Origin: Hydrangea macrophylla
Taxonomy: Eukaryota > Streptophyta > Magnoliopsida > Cornales > Hydrangeaceae
DNA length: 64,000 nucleotides
Direction of reading: 5' to 3'
NCBI GenBank assembly: GCA_033977485.1
Contig: CM066997.1
Span: 74,308,634 to 74,372,633, forward strand
Shown here: positions 42,824 to 52,753 of the stretch, piece by piece
How the letters are laid out: each line of letters starts with the position of its first letter
Position numbering within the stretch: the stretch's first letter is position 1
Notes under the pieces: model-generated
What the model was told of the DNA's origin: nothing
The model's input: the letters and a program-made list of their open reading frames with translations, nothing else
The model's database searches: none
Program-made: the position numbers and the translations under genes

Positions 42824-44040
42824 TCTATTCAGTTATCAAAAAATCGGGAGTTTGATGGGTTTAGAATTTGATTGTTACTACTAATTAAACTATGAAGTAA
42901 ACTATGAAATTATAGAAATAAAATCTAGAGGTCAATCTAAGTAAACGTGTATGCGAAATTCAAAATTGCTTTAAATATATGGGGATGAGATCTACGATTA
43001 AAATTCCACCACTAACTATGCATTGGGGGTCTATACTTCCTAGTCTAAGTTCTATGTTTGGATAGTGATGATCTATCGTAGCTACAAGCCCAATAGTATC
43101 GTCAAGAGAATATTGTTAGTTCAATCTAAGCATAATCCATCTATGGTTCACATGAATTATCTACCTATAACTAGAGTGTAGCATAACTCATCTTTCCTAA
43201 GCATGGATTATAAAAGATGTAAACCTCACAATCACATAAGCACCATTGTATGTAAATACTCCTATCAATCACATAAATCAAGGACTATTGAGTTCAATAA
43301 GCATAAGGAAAAATCTAAGACAAGAATAGATCCAAAATACTCTTGATTATTAACATTAAAAACTGATTACAAATAATCCACCAACATACAATCACTATCC
43401 CAAAACATAAAACCCTAAAGTAGAAAAGCATAGAAAATCCCCCTTTACATGGCTAGGGTTTCATTGAAACCCTAGATTAGGAGTTTAGTTGAACATGGTG
43501 GAAGAAAGCATGAAGATTGATTTGATGGAAGCCATTAGAGACCTTCAAACTTGCTCTTCTACTCTCTCTTGCCTTCCCAAACTCTCTATAAAAAAATGTG
43601 TAACCCTAAAAACTTATCAAATCTCCATATATATAGAGTTTACAAGGAATTTAAGAAGCTTTCCTATCCCGAAACTAACTAAAACAGCTATTATTTCCAA
43701 TTCGGACGTCATTAAGCAGTTTCGTTTGCACAGGATTCTTCAGTATAGCATATTACGCAACTTTGATTTTTGTACGGATCGCGCGAGCGCGTAATTGGGC
43801 AGGTCGCGCTCGCGGGTCGCGCGAGCGAAATCTGAGATCTCGCGCGAGCAGGCCGCTCGCGCGAAGGGCTTTTTCCATCTTATTTCTGCCTGCATTTTCA
43901 CCTTATCTACTAGATCTCCTTGCTTTCTTCTATAACCTGACAGAAAATAGAAAATAAAGTAAAACTACATAAAAATAGGATAAAAACAGCTAACAAATGT
44001 GAGTTAAGGTGTGTAATTAGGATTTGTTCTCTCCCGATCA
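42824..44040 (-). repeat. 5' LTR of the Athila element (truncated)
   Basis: Matches 11166-12395 of the complete LTR and ends CCCGATCA before the GCCGC flank. The U5 end is missing. The GC palindrome cluster at 43779-43864 is 14 bases shorter than in the other copy. Confidence 0.88.
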
Positions 44041-44045
44041 GCCGC

Positions 44046-45363
44046 GGGCTGGTCTGGCTTGGCCATGAAAGACATAGGCAAAGTAAACACCATGTTAGAT
44101 GACAGGCTTACCAGAATAGTTCCAAATTGAATTAGCGAGGTGCTGGAATCTGACAGATCATCATCAGACTCCATACTCATCTTGTCCAATGTGAGCCTGC
44201 ACCCTTCCTGTGATTTTTCCCGTCTGAATCTTTCCTTCAAGTACCCAGTAGAAGTATGCATCGCCCCAGCCTCTCCGTCATAAACTAGTTCCGCCTCAGC
44301 TAAGAGTTCTTGGGCGTCGGGCAATGTATGCGCTGTGGGCTGAGGAGCATTTCCAGCCTAATTTTTCCAGTACTGGCGTTCCCGTTTGGCCTGTCTCATA
44401 CGTTGATACCACCTTTTTTTGAGACTTGCTGTATTGTGGCCGCGTTAGGAATTTGGAATGTTCAGCCCTATGCCACCTCCCATCTTCCATTCGGGGTGGC
44501 AACACCATCCTTGGGCTCTTGTTTGAGGATGATGACTTTGTTTGTAGCTTAGGCTTTGGACTTGTTCGGATACCTCTTACCCCCAATCGGCCTGATTCAC
44601 TTAGGCCAGTTTGCGGAGCGAATGAGGGTTTTGCCCGCCACTCAGGCTTCGCCTGACTCTGCCAAGGCAGTGACAACCTCTCATATACAGATCTTCTCGA
44701 GCTTGGCTCCCGATGTTCATTGCCTCTTGGCCTCTTACTCGGGCTAGAGCTCTCTCTTTTGATATCAGCCTTGCATCTTAGGCAAAGGCCTTGTTCAATG
44801 AACTCCAGTTGTCATCGTAGATCCGCTATCAAGTTATCAGTATTGGACCTAGCTGTTTCTTCCTCAGCCTTATGGCCCTTTTCTTTACGTTCCTGATAAC
44901 TTCTTTTGAGCTCATCTATCGTCACTTTCAGCCTATCTATGGCTGAAATGGCGATTTGTTTCCCTTCTCTCTGCCTTGGCAAAACTTCTTGGTCGGTCAA
45001 GTCTATCTTCGGCCTTGGCCTTGTCAGCTTGGTTAAATCAAGCATAACCATATTGGTGCCGGTGATTTGAGGAAACGGATTTGCGTCAATCCCCATAGCC
45101 TTGTCCGAGAACTTGAAAACTCCTTTTTCCACGTTTTCCTGTATAACATTACGAAAAACAATGCAATTATTAGTGGACTGCTTCCAGGAATTGTGCCACT
45201 TATAGTATTCTTTATTTTTTAGGTCATCGGCCTTGGGGATCTGATGGCCTTCACTCAGCTTGATCACTTTATCGGCCAATAAGGCATCGAAAATTTGATC
45301 AGCCATGGTTATGTCAAAATATAATTTTTCCCGCCTCAAATGCCATCTTCTTTGCAACGACAT
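44046..45363 (-). pseudogene. gag: Tat gag, C-terminal half
   Basis: Begins near YFDITMADQIFDALLADKVI and continues with NKEYYKWHNSWKQSTNNCIV, where most relatives have a Cys in place of the second Tyr (a zinc-binding C-X2-H-type motif), then KRSYQERKEKGHKAEEETAR. A TGA near 44810 interrupts it. The frame then includes IEQGLCLRCKADIKRE, a Ser/Lys-rich linker and DGRWHRAEHSKFLTRPQYSK. A frameshift near 44330 leads into SMESDDDLSDSSTSLIQFGT and TLPMSFMAKPDQPAA, cut by the Athila insertion at 44041. The frame resumes at 11034. Confidence 0.75.
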
Positions 45364-45403
45364 TATTGTTGATAGGTTTATTCAAGGCATTACATATAAT
45401 TGG

Positions 45404-46784
45404 CTATTTGCAGATTAACTCGGCCATATCGCTCTCTGTTTCGAGGTCACACTCCGCTAGGTGGACCTCGTAGTTAGGGTCTTTATAATACGTCCCTTTG
45501 GACGAGTTCTTCTTCTCCTGCTCATCCAAAAGGATACGCTCATAACGTGCAGCCCACGTGGCCAGCTCGAATAAATCACGAAAGTCAGTTCCTTCGAACC
45601 ACTTGCGAAGTTCAAAGGACATGCCTCCTATGTCTATTTTAGCATATTCTTCCTCAGGCAAAACCGTCTTGCACCGATACTTTGACTTACGGAAACGGGC
45701 TATGTAGGTTTCTACAGTTTCTCCTACTAATTGCATCATCCTGGACAGGTCTGCCAGTGATATTTTGGGCTCAGTCCTATAGAACTGGCCATGAAATAGC
45801 TTTTCCATCCCTTGCCAAGTTTGCACCAAATTGGCAGGGGAATTGACATACCACAAAAACGCCATGCCCGTTAGTAAATTTGGAAATAACCTCAACTTTA
45901 ATGGGTCACTACTACCCATATGGCCGCATTGAACAATGAAACGGCCAATATGCTCCACCGAAGACTGTTCACTCTCTCCAGAAAATAGAGTGAAGTTTGG
46001 TACTTTGTACCCCTGGTAAAATATGGCCTGGTCAATTTCGAGGGGATATGGCCTTCTATACGTCGGCCTCTCCAGTGTTCTAATAAACGGGCCATACTCT
46101 TCATCTATGGCCGCTACCAACTCCTCCCTATTGATGGGTTGTGGAGCTATGGGCTGAACGTTCCTCACCGGGGGTACTAACGGTGGTGGTAATTGCTGTT
46201 GATTGTTATTGGTCTGATGGGTCCAAAACCCTCCATTGTTTCTTTTCCCCCCAGTAGTGTGACCTAGAGGTTGTGTGTGGTCAACTGAGCTTTCAGTGTG
46301 GCCTATTGATCGAACAAAACCCGGTGTCATCGATCCATTGGGATCGGTGACTATCGATCCGCCAGCCATTCCGATCTGTGATTTAGATTGCTTGCTTGAG
46401 TCATTACTCTCCCCTAATGTTTGGACAGATGTAGGGTGGGTCTTTTGGCTTATCGGACTCGAGCAAAGTGCCAGAGCCTGATCCGTTGACCTGCTCTTTG
46501 CTACCCCCGGCCTTATAAGTCTCTATCAGCCTACCGATCATGTCCGACAGGTGATCCAATTTTACGTGGGTGGCCCTTGTCTCCATGACCAGGTCAACTT
46601 GACTCTTATGAACATCGGCTGTCTAGTTGATGACCGCCTTGAGATTGCCCATTGATCCTATTAGCGCATTGTATTCCTGCCATATGGGCTCAACGTTCAC
46701 TCTCATGGCCTCCAAAATTGCCTCAAGAATGACACTGTCGTCTTGTGGAGAATGGCCATTACATTCCTCCATAGGTGGGTCCAT
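45404..46784 (-). pseudogene. gag: Tat gag, N-terminal half
   Basis: Likely start at 46784 (MDPPMEECNG), 68 bases after the primer site; a TAG at 46623-46625 and a frameshift between 46404 and 46369 break the first part. The 321-codon open segment carries FIRTLERPTYRRPYPLEIDQ, then KVPNFTLFSGESEQSSVEHI and the gag domain core LKLRLFPNLLTGMAFLWYVN, TWQGMEKLFHGQFYRTEPKI, ETVETYIARFRKSKYRC. It ends at a stop near 45404 and a frameshift near 45322 leads into the next segment. The sequence is typical of Tat/RIRE2-type Gag. Confidence 0.85.
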
Positions 46785-46851
46785 GGTAGAATCATCTTGG
46801 CCTTCTTAGTTGTCTATTTGTCTTTCTTTGGAGGCATGGCTCGACACTGTG

Positions 46852-46870
46852 GGTCCCATCGGGCATGCCA
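46852..46870 (-). other. primer-binding site of the Tat element
   Basis: TGGCATGCCCGATGGGACC on the minus strand, three bases from the LTR end at 46874. Tat/RIRE2-type elements commonly have TGGCACGCCCGGTGGGAC here. The tRNA was not identified. Confidence 0.65.
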
Positions 46871-46873
46871 AAA

Positions 46874-47960
46874 TGTTTTCTTGTAATTTACGGGGGCGTG
46901 CCAGAGCCAAACGGGCTTGATGTGTGTGTGTGTGTGCAAACTAATTTCCTAAACGCTTTGTGTGAGTGATACACAAGGCTTTATGAATCTGACTTCTAAA
47001 CAGTGATCGTGTGCAGTGAGTAGGAAAGTACCCTCACCATAAATTCTTTAGCAGTACTGAAGCGCACAAGCTAAACAGTGTTAAGAGTTTACCAAGTAAA
47101 CAATCACAAACGGATTAATAAAACGTAGATTTTATTAAGTGTTTGGAAAATTAAATAGATCTAAAGAACGAACTATAATAGACTCTGATTATCCAAAAGA
47201 ATAAAAAGAAATAACAAAAGGGCAGACCTATTTGCTATGAATGCTGAAAACAAAGGTTTGAGTGCTTTGAATGCTTCGAATGCAGTGTGTGTGATATTTT
47301 CGAGATGATGCGGAGTACTCTGCATGCTTAGCCTGCTTCCATATTTATAGCGGCCATGGATGAATTCTATTTAGGAAAGGACCCCTTAGCTTATGCCCTA
47401 AGCTGCGTGGCTGATTGGCTGATGGTGGAAGAAACCTTATTAATCTCTAACTCCTACCTTATCCAAATTCTGATTGAATCAATTCCATTAATTTAGGAAT
47501 TAGCCTTCTAAATCCAGCTGGACGTGATCAGATTCTTTTCCCTAACGGACTCTTGCTTCTTAAAAATCTGGGATGATGTCGTCTTGACAGCTGTGAATAG
47601 CACCGCCTTCCCCTTTCAGTCCATCGGCCTTGTCAACTACTTTCTTTCATCTGAATCGGGCTTAACCAATTTCAATACTTTCTTTCATGCCCGATCACCT
47701 TTTTATGAATGCCTATGGCCGATCGGACTCATACAGGCATCCTTCATTACACGGTGTCCGATTGGCCTCCGTGCTACTTTGATCCACCATCGAATTTACG
47801 TTACATTAGGTTACGTTATCCTCATACCCGATAATACTGACCCATGCCCATCCTTTCCAATCGGGCTCATACCACAACACCCAACAGCCTTGTGCCTACC
47901 ATCGGGCTTACAATCTCCACTTGAGTCCAATGAATCATAGATTCCCTAGGCCGGCCTCCC
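46874..47960 (-). repeat. 5' LTR of the Tat element (outer edge approximate)
   Basis: Starts TGTTTTCTTG in plus orientation next to the primer site. It is non-coding, with a GT run near 46921-46935 and several CGGCC/CATCGGGCTT motifs like those in the gag-pol body. The other LTR is missing, so the outer edge, placed near 47940-47990, rests on the change in sequence character. Confidence 0.5.
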
Positions 47961-48357
47961 CTCTATCTAATATTCATGCTACTTGGGCTCAAAATCCTTT
48001 GACGATTTTTGGGTGGAAAAACAATCAGACTCAAAAATTTCAATTTCTAAAATCCTGAGTCAATTTGACTCCATTCATTTCAAATTTCCAACACCAGCAG
48101 TTGATCAGACTCAATTTTTAATTTCAAAAAATCTGGAATCATTTTGACTTTATTTAGTCCAAAATTACAATGTTTGGGGTCAATTTTAACTTTTGAGAAT
48201 GACTTTAAAGCTCACTTTTCATACCATGGGGGTTTGTTCAAAATGAGGGAAAACTTTGGAGGACTTTTAAGCAAAATTCAGTGGTCCCCAATGCGAATAT
48301 GATAAATTTTGGGGAAAAGGCCAAGTGTCAATGCAGCGGCACTCAAAACTATCACGG
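47961..48357 (+). other. flank of the PMD-type gene with dyad repeats
   Basis: AT-rich, non-coding. It contains diverged GAGTCAATTTGACTC and CAGACTCAAAAATTTC elements related to the intron repeats at 55740-56800. Together with 54988 onward it forms one locus split by the insertion at 48358-54987. Confidence 0.5.
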
Positions 48358-51130
48358 TGTAACAACCCTAAAATTTCTATGTAAATAATTATTTTAATTA
48401 TTATTTTCAGTTAGCAATATTTTATGAGTGTGCCTATGTAAGACATGTGTTTGGAAAATTTTTAGTGTTTGGTGGACATATAAATTAAATTATGAGTGAG
48501 CACGTTTAGTTTGGAAGTTATATTTTATTAATTTATATTTGTTAAAAAATAAAGTGAAGGGTTGATATGTATTTTTGTTATATAGTGTTTACAGGCCCGC
48601 GAATGTGTTAAATAATGTAATTAACATTAAAACTTAGTACCGGGGTCATGGGTACCCATTGGGCTACTCATTTTAACACTTTGTACTGCATTCTGGGCTC
48701 ATATAGGTCTCTTTTGTGAGCCCACAAGAAGAAAAACGGGATTTATATATTTTTGTGTGTTTTATTGATATGTGTTGTGTGTGTAGTGTACATATATCTT
48801 ATATTAAAAACCCTAGCCACCCAAAAGAAAGAACAGATGTGTGTGTGTATGTGTGTGTGTGTGTGTATGTGTGTGTGAGAGAGAGAGAGAGAGGGAGAGA
48901 AGAAGAAGAAGAAGAAGAAAAGGGAGGAGAAAGGAGAAGGATTCCGGATTCGTGGTCACGTGGGGAATCGCGGAGCATTCGTGGTTGTCAATTTCTTTGA
49001 TTGAACTAGGTGAGTTAAACTTTGTGTATCCGAGTATATATATATATATATGCACGTATGTATATATATGTATGTGTATGGGAGTAAATTAGTGCATGTT
49101 AAATTTAATGGTTAGGGTCAAATCTTTGTAATGGATCGATACACGTTGCTATTGTTGAAGTAATTTAGATACATTCTTTCCCTTCGTGTGACTTTGCGAT
49201 CATGACATTAGGGTATTCGAAAGGGTTAGGTGAATCGTTAGTTTGATCAAAACTATAGGTGAAATATTCATGTTTGTTAGAAAATATATGTGAAATTCGT
49301 TTTATGTGTAATTCACACAGTCGCAGAAACTTTAGAAAATTATTATAAAATCGTGGCTTTGAATTTGAACATTCTGTCCGCGTGTCTCATGTAAAACGTG
49401 ATTCTGCACGTTTTTCGTCTAATGGTATTTTTCCTGATTCTGCACCGTTTGGGCAGAAATTTAAGATTACAGTAGCAGTTTTCAATATAATTCAACTTGC
49501 AAATTGGAGAATATGATTTCTTATTATGTGCTTTATGTATGCTAATATTGAATGTTGGGTTGAGATTATTGTACCTAAAATAACTGATCTTATTTTGTGG
49601 TCATTTTGAGAAAAATGAGTAAATTAGATACGTTGAATAGTATATTGGGGATGTTGTAATTTGATTGGAAATTATTGAGGGAAGAATTGTTATGGGTTAA
49701 TTGATAAAACCCTTTATTGTAAGAAATTGGAATACATCTAAAAGTTAGACACGTGATTGGATGATAAGACGGAACTATGTGATAATTGTGAAATTCACAA
49801 TTATTGGGATAATACGAACGATAAGTGATAATTGCAACATAGTTCTTTAGTGTTCACCACTCCCGTTGTGTGATATATTTTTTTTTGGTAGCTCGACTTG
49901 CTGAGTGTACCCTTTTGCCAGTGGCTTCGTGATCAAGCTGGCCTAAGCCTTATGCTCGGCTTATTTGTTAGGCATATTGACTGGCCTTCTGTGTGTATAC
50001 CTAGTTTGGTTGATACCCCAACCAAACTAGCACCAGAGTGGATGTTAGTAGTATGTCCGGGCACACATGGGATATATGTGTGGGTGTACCATGGAGGGTG
50101 GCCAAGTGGTGAACCTAGCGAACACAAAGATAAATTAAAGGCTAATAAATAATGAAAAGGGATTATTTCATAAAACTGATAAGCGTGAAATAATAAATGC
50201 GACGTTTGGTGGACGGTTTGTATGCGAAATTGTTTGCTTGGTCTATGATCATTCAATTTGCAGGATGATGGGCCCACTAACGTTTTACAGGTTTGGCTCA
50301 CCATAAGTAAATGGGTAAGTATGAAATTCGTAGTAGCTTTGGATTTTGGGCAAGAAACTACTTGCCACCACATATTTGGAAACTACTCTATTGTCCACAT
50401 ATGTGTGTGGAACTACCTGTCTTGACCCAAGAGTATTGTAGTGTAATTTGTTGTCTACGGGTTCAAGTTGGATCCCTAAGACTTGTTGTTTTGTTTAACT
50501 CATACCAGTCATGTGACTGACCCGAGTGTGTTATACATTCGGGGGCGTTTCTATATGAAACGTAGTCGAATGTATTTGTGCAGGTTTAGTTTTTGGAGAT
50601 TTTCGTTGGAGCTTCTGTTTGGGTGAAGAGATGGTTGTTGTGTTGTTTATTATTGGAATTGTACTTATTTTTGTTGTACTTGATTGTATTTTATTTTCTG
50701 GCATTGTGGGCCAGTATGTATAATTGTAATAAATATGGTATATTGGATATTGGGAACGTTGTAGTTACTCTGACCAATGGATGTATAGATTTTATTCTTA
50801 TATTTTTTTTCCGCCGAACTCTGTATGTGGACATTTTATTTATGAAAATGATGTTTTTTTTTTAAATTGAAAAGTGATATAATATTTATAATGGAACTTT
50901 ATTTCTTTTACAATGAAATGGATGTTTGGGAATACATGTTTAATAATAAAGAGTTTTTCTTTAAACACAAGATCACATGTCCTTATTTAAGGAGTATTAA
51001 ATACTGTTTTCAATAAATTTTCTGTTAGTATATGGGAGGGTGTCGCTCTCGTGATTTTTGGTAATTGAATATTAGTCCGGATACAAGCTTTGGATTGAAT
51101 ATTTGGTTGTCCAAAAATCGGGGTGTGACA
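48358..51130 (+). repeat. 5' LTR of the coding-free element (2773 bp)
   Basis: Contains a GT/GA/GAA microsatellite (48838-48920), TA repeats near 49035-49070 and a perfect 12-bp hairpin (50001-50030). ORFs up to about 146 codons appear in both LTRs but have no family resemblance and overlap on opposite strands. Confidence 0.93.
50001..50030. other. perfect 12-bp hairpin in the LTR
   Basis: CTAGTTTGGTTG and its exact reverse complement with a 6-base loop; repeated unchanged at 53858-53887 in the other LTR. A second dyad (TACATTCG...CGAATGTA with GTTTC/GAAAC inside) lies at 50534-50574, and its copy in the right LTR has one arm mutated. Confidence 0.8.
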
Positions 51131-52229
51131 GTTTGGTATCAGAGCTTAAGGTTAGCTTAGCGAGTCTAGGTGATCCTCGGAATGTGGAGTAAGGAGTTGG
51201 TCAGAGTTATAGGTTTGCGATTTATTGGGTTCGGGTCATGTGTGTCTATGTGTTTACTTATGTAAAAGTTAACTACAGATGTGTACCTATTATAAAAATA
51301 TATATATATATATATAAAAATTTAGTTGATTTTAAATGTATACCATATTAGGAGCGTTGGTAACGTTATTTAATATTGATTAGTAGAGCATGCATCATTT
51401 TAATTGTCATGGGATGAAATGGTAGAGGGGAGATGTAATTTTCTTCGTCAGGCGGTTGAGTTCAGGAGTAGTACTGGAATATCTTCTTCGAGTTATTATT
51501 ATCTGGCAGTGTCAACTTAACATTCAGAAGGGTATTATTCTATTGGAGTATCGGAATTCTCTTATTCTCAGAAGACTTAATATTTTATCAGCAGGATTTC
51601 TATTGTCCCTTTTATTATCTACTGAGTTGATTATTGGACTTCATTTATTGGGCATTTGGACTTCTTATACTATTGGCGAATCTGCCATATTCTCTATGGG
51701 TGTTCTGTACAACCGTCTATTATTACGGATTTTCTTGATTTCTGATTATTACTCTGATTATTACCAGACAAGGATATATTTCTCTTCAGTGCCAGTAAAT
51801 ATTTCTCAGATGTGGTTGGAGCGGTAAGTAAGTATTGGATATCCCGATGAAGTGTTGTGCGGGACACAGTAAGAGGGGAACATGTGCATACACGTAGTCA
51901 TATCTTTGTGAAATTAATCAATTGTTGCTTTTAATAAATGGTTAATATCTAGTGCTTTATGTGAAATTATGTGCTTTACCTTACTGGTGTTGTGTCTTGT
52001 GTGTCTGTTAAAATTTAACAAACGACTATATGAGACTATGGGTATATACATGAGTGTTTCCTTGTTTGGATTATTCGCTCGATGTACCAGGTCTCATTAC
52101 TGTCGGGAGTTAAACGATAGCGACACTTCGATGTTGGATTGCTTTCATTGTGTGTTTAACGTCATGCATATTAATTATCTGTATTTGTTGCACCCCAAAT
52201 TTCGGGACGAAATTACTTTGAGGGTAAAA
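51131..52229 (+). other. internal region of the coding-free element
   Basis: TGGTATCAGAGC at 51134-51145 is the primer site. The leader resembles chromovirus leaders. Near the end, ATTTCGGGACGAAATTACTTTG resembles the tail of chromovirus pol before the LTR, and a weak purine tract (GAGGGTAAAA) precedes 52230. A 123-codon Leu/Ile-rich open frame at 51456-51827 has no recognisable domain and probably arises by chance. Confidence 0.75.
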
Positions 52230-52720
52230 TGTAACAACCCTAAAATTTCTATGTAAATAATTATTTTAATTATTATTTTCAGTTAGCAATATTTTATGAG
52301 TGTGCCTATGTAAGACATGTGTTTGGAAAATTTTTAGTGTTTGGTGGACATATAAATTAAATTATGAGTGAGCACGTTTAGTTTGGAAGTTATATTTTAT
52401 TAATTTATATTTGTTAAAAAATAAAGTGAAGGGTTGATATGTATTTTTGTTATATAGTGTTTACAGGCCCGCGAATGTGTTAAATAATGTAATTAACATT
52501 AAAACTTAGTACCGGGGTCATGGGTACCCATTGGGCTACTCATTTTAACACTTTGTACTGCATTCTGGGCTCATATAGGTCTCTTTTGTGAGCCCACAAG
52601 AAGAAAAACGGGATTTATATATTTTTGTGTGTTTTATTGATATGTGTTGTGTGTGTAGTGTACATATATCTTATATTAAAAACCCTAGCCACCCAAAAGA
52701 AAGAACAGATGTGTGTGTGT

Positions 52721-52753
<33 letters not shown>

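Larger units (their letters stand above)
11035..44040 (-). mobile_element. Athila-type Ty3/gypsy element nested in the Tat gag-pol
   Basis: Boundaries TGATCTCGTC at 11035 and CCCGATCA at 44040. The 5-bp flanks are GCCAC (11030-11034) and GCCGC (44041-44045), a target-site duplication with one mismatch. Minus-strand order: 5' LTR (truncated), gag, protease, RT, RNase H, integrase, a long spacer, an env-like ORF, a further ORF, polypurine tract, 3' LTR. This is the Athila layout. The shared LTR stretch (about 1.2 kb) shows roughly 20 single-base differences by eye plus a 14-base gap. It is interrupted by the solo LTR unit at 22417-38510 and the copia-like LTR at 41584-42823. Confidence 0.88.
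4757..47960 (-). mobile_element. Tat-lineage Ty3/gypsy element, old, split by nested insertions
   Basis: On the minus strand: LTR and primer site (right end), gag (46784-44046), insertion of the Athila element (44040-11035), the rest of gag and protease (11034-10162), RT and RNase H, a second RNase H, integrase (to about 6620), then the antisense PMD-type ORF. Protease, RT, RNase H, integrase order defines Ty3/gypsy. The extra RNase H and the antisense ORF point to Tat. The reading frame of the gag tail on the right continues in frame on the left once the nested element and one duplication copy are ignored. The 3' LTR is missing on the left and the right LTR edge is approximate. Confidence 0.8.

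Noticed and set aside
48838..49055. ORFs rich in Cys-Val, Arg-Glu or Thr-His
   Set aside because: Translations of the GT/GA/GAA microsatellite.
49898..50865. Several ORFs of 69-146 codons duplicated at 53755-54722
   Set aside because: They lie in the two LTRs of one element, overlap on opposite strands and resemble no protein family.
51456..51827. 123-codon Leu/Ile-rich ORF as a possible membrane protein
   Set aside because: AT-rich sequence in the remnant interior of a non-autonomous element; no start context or homology, so treated as chance.
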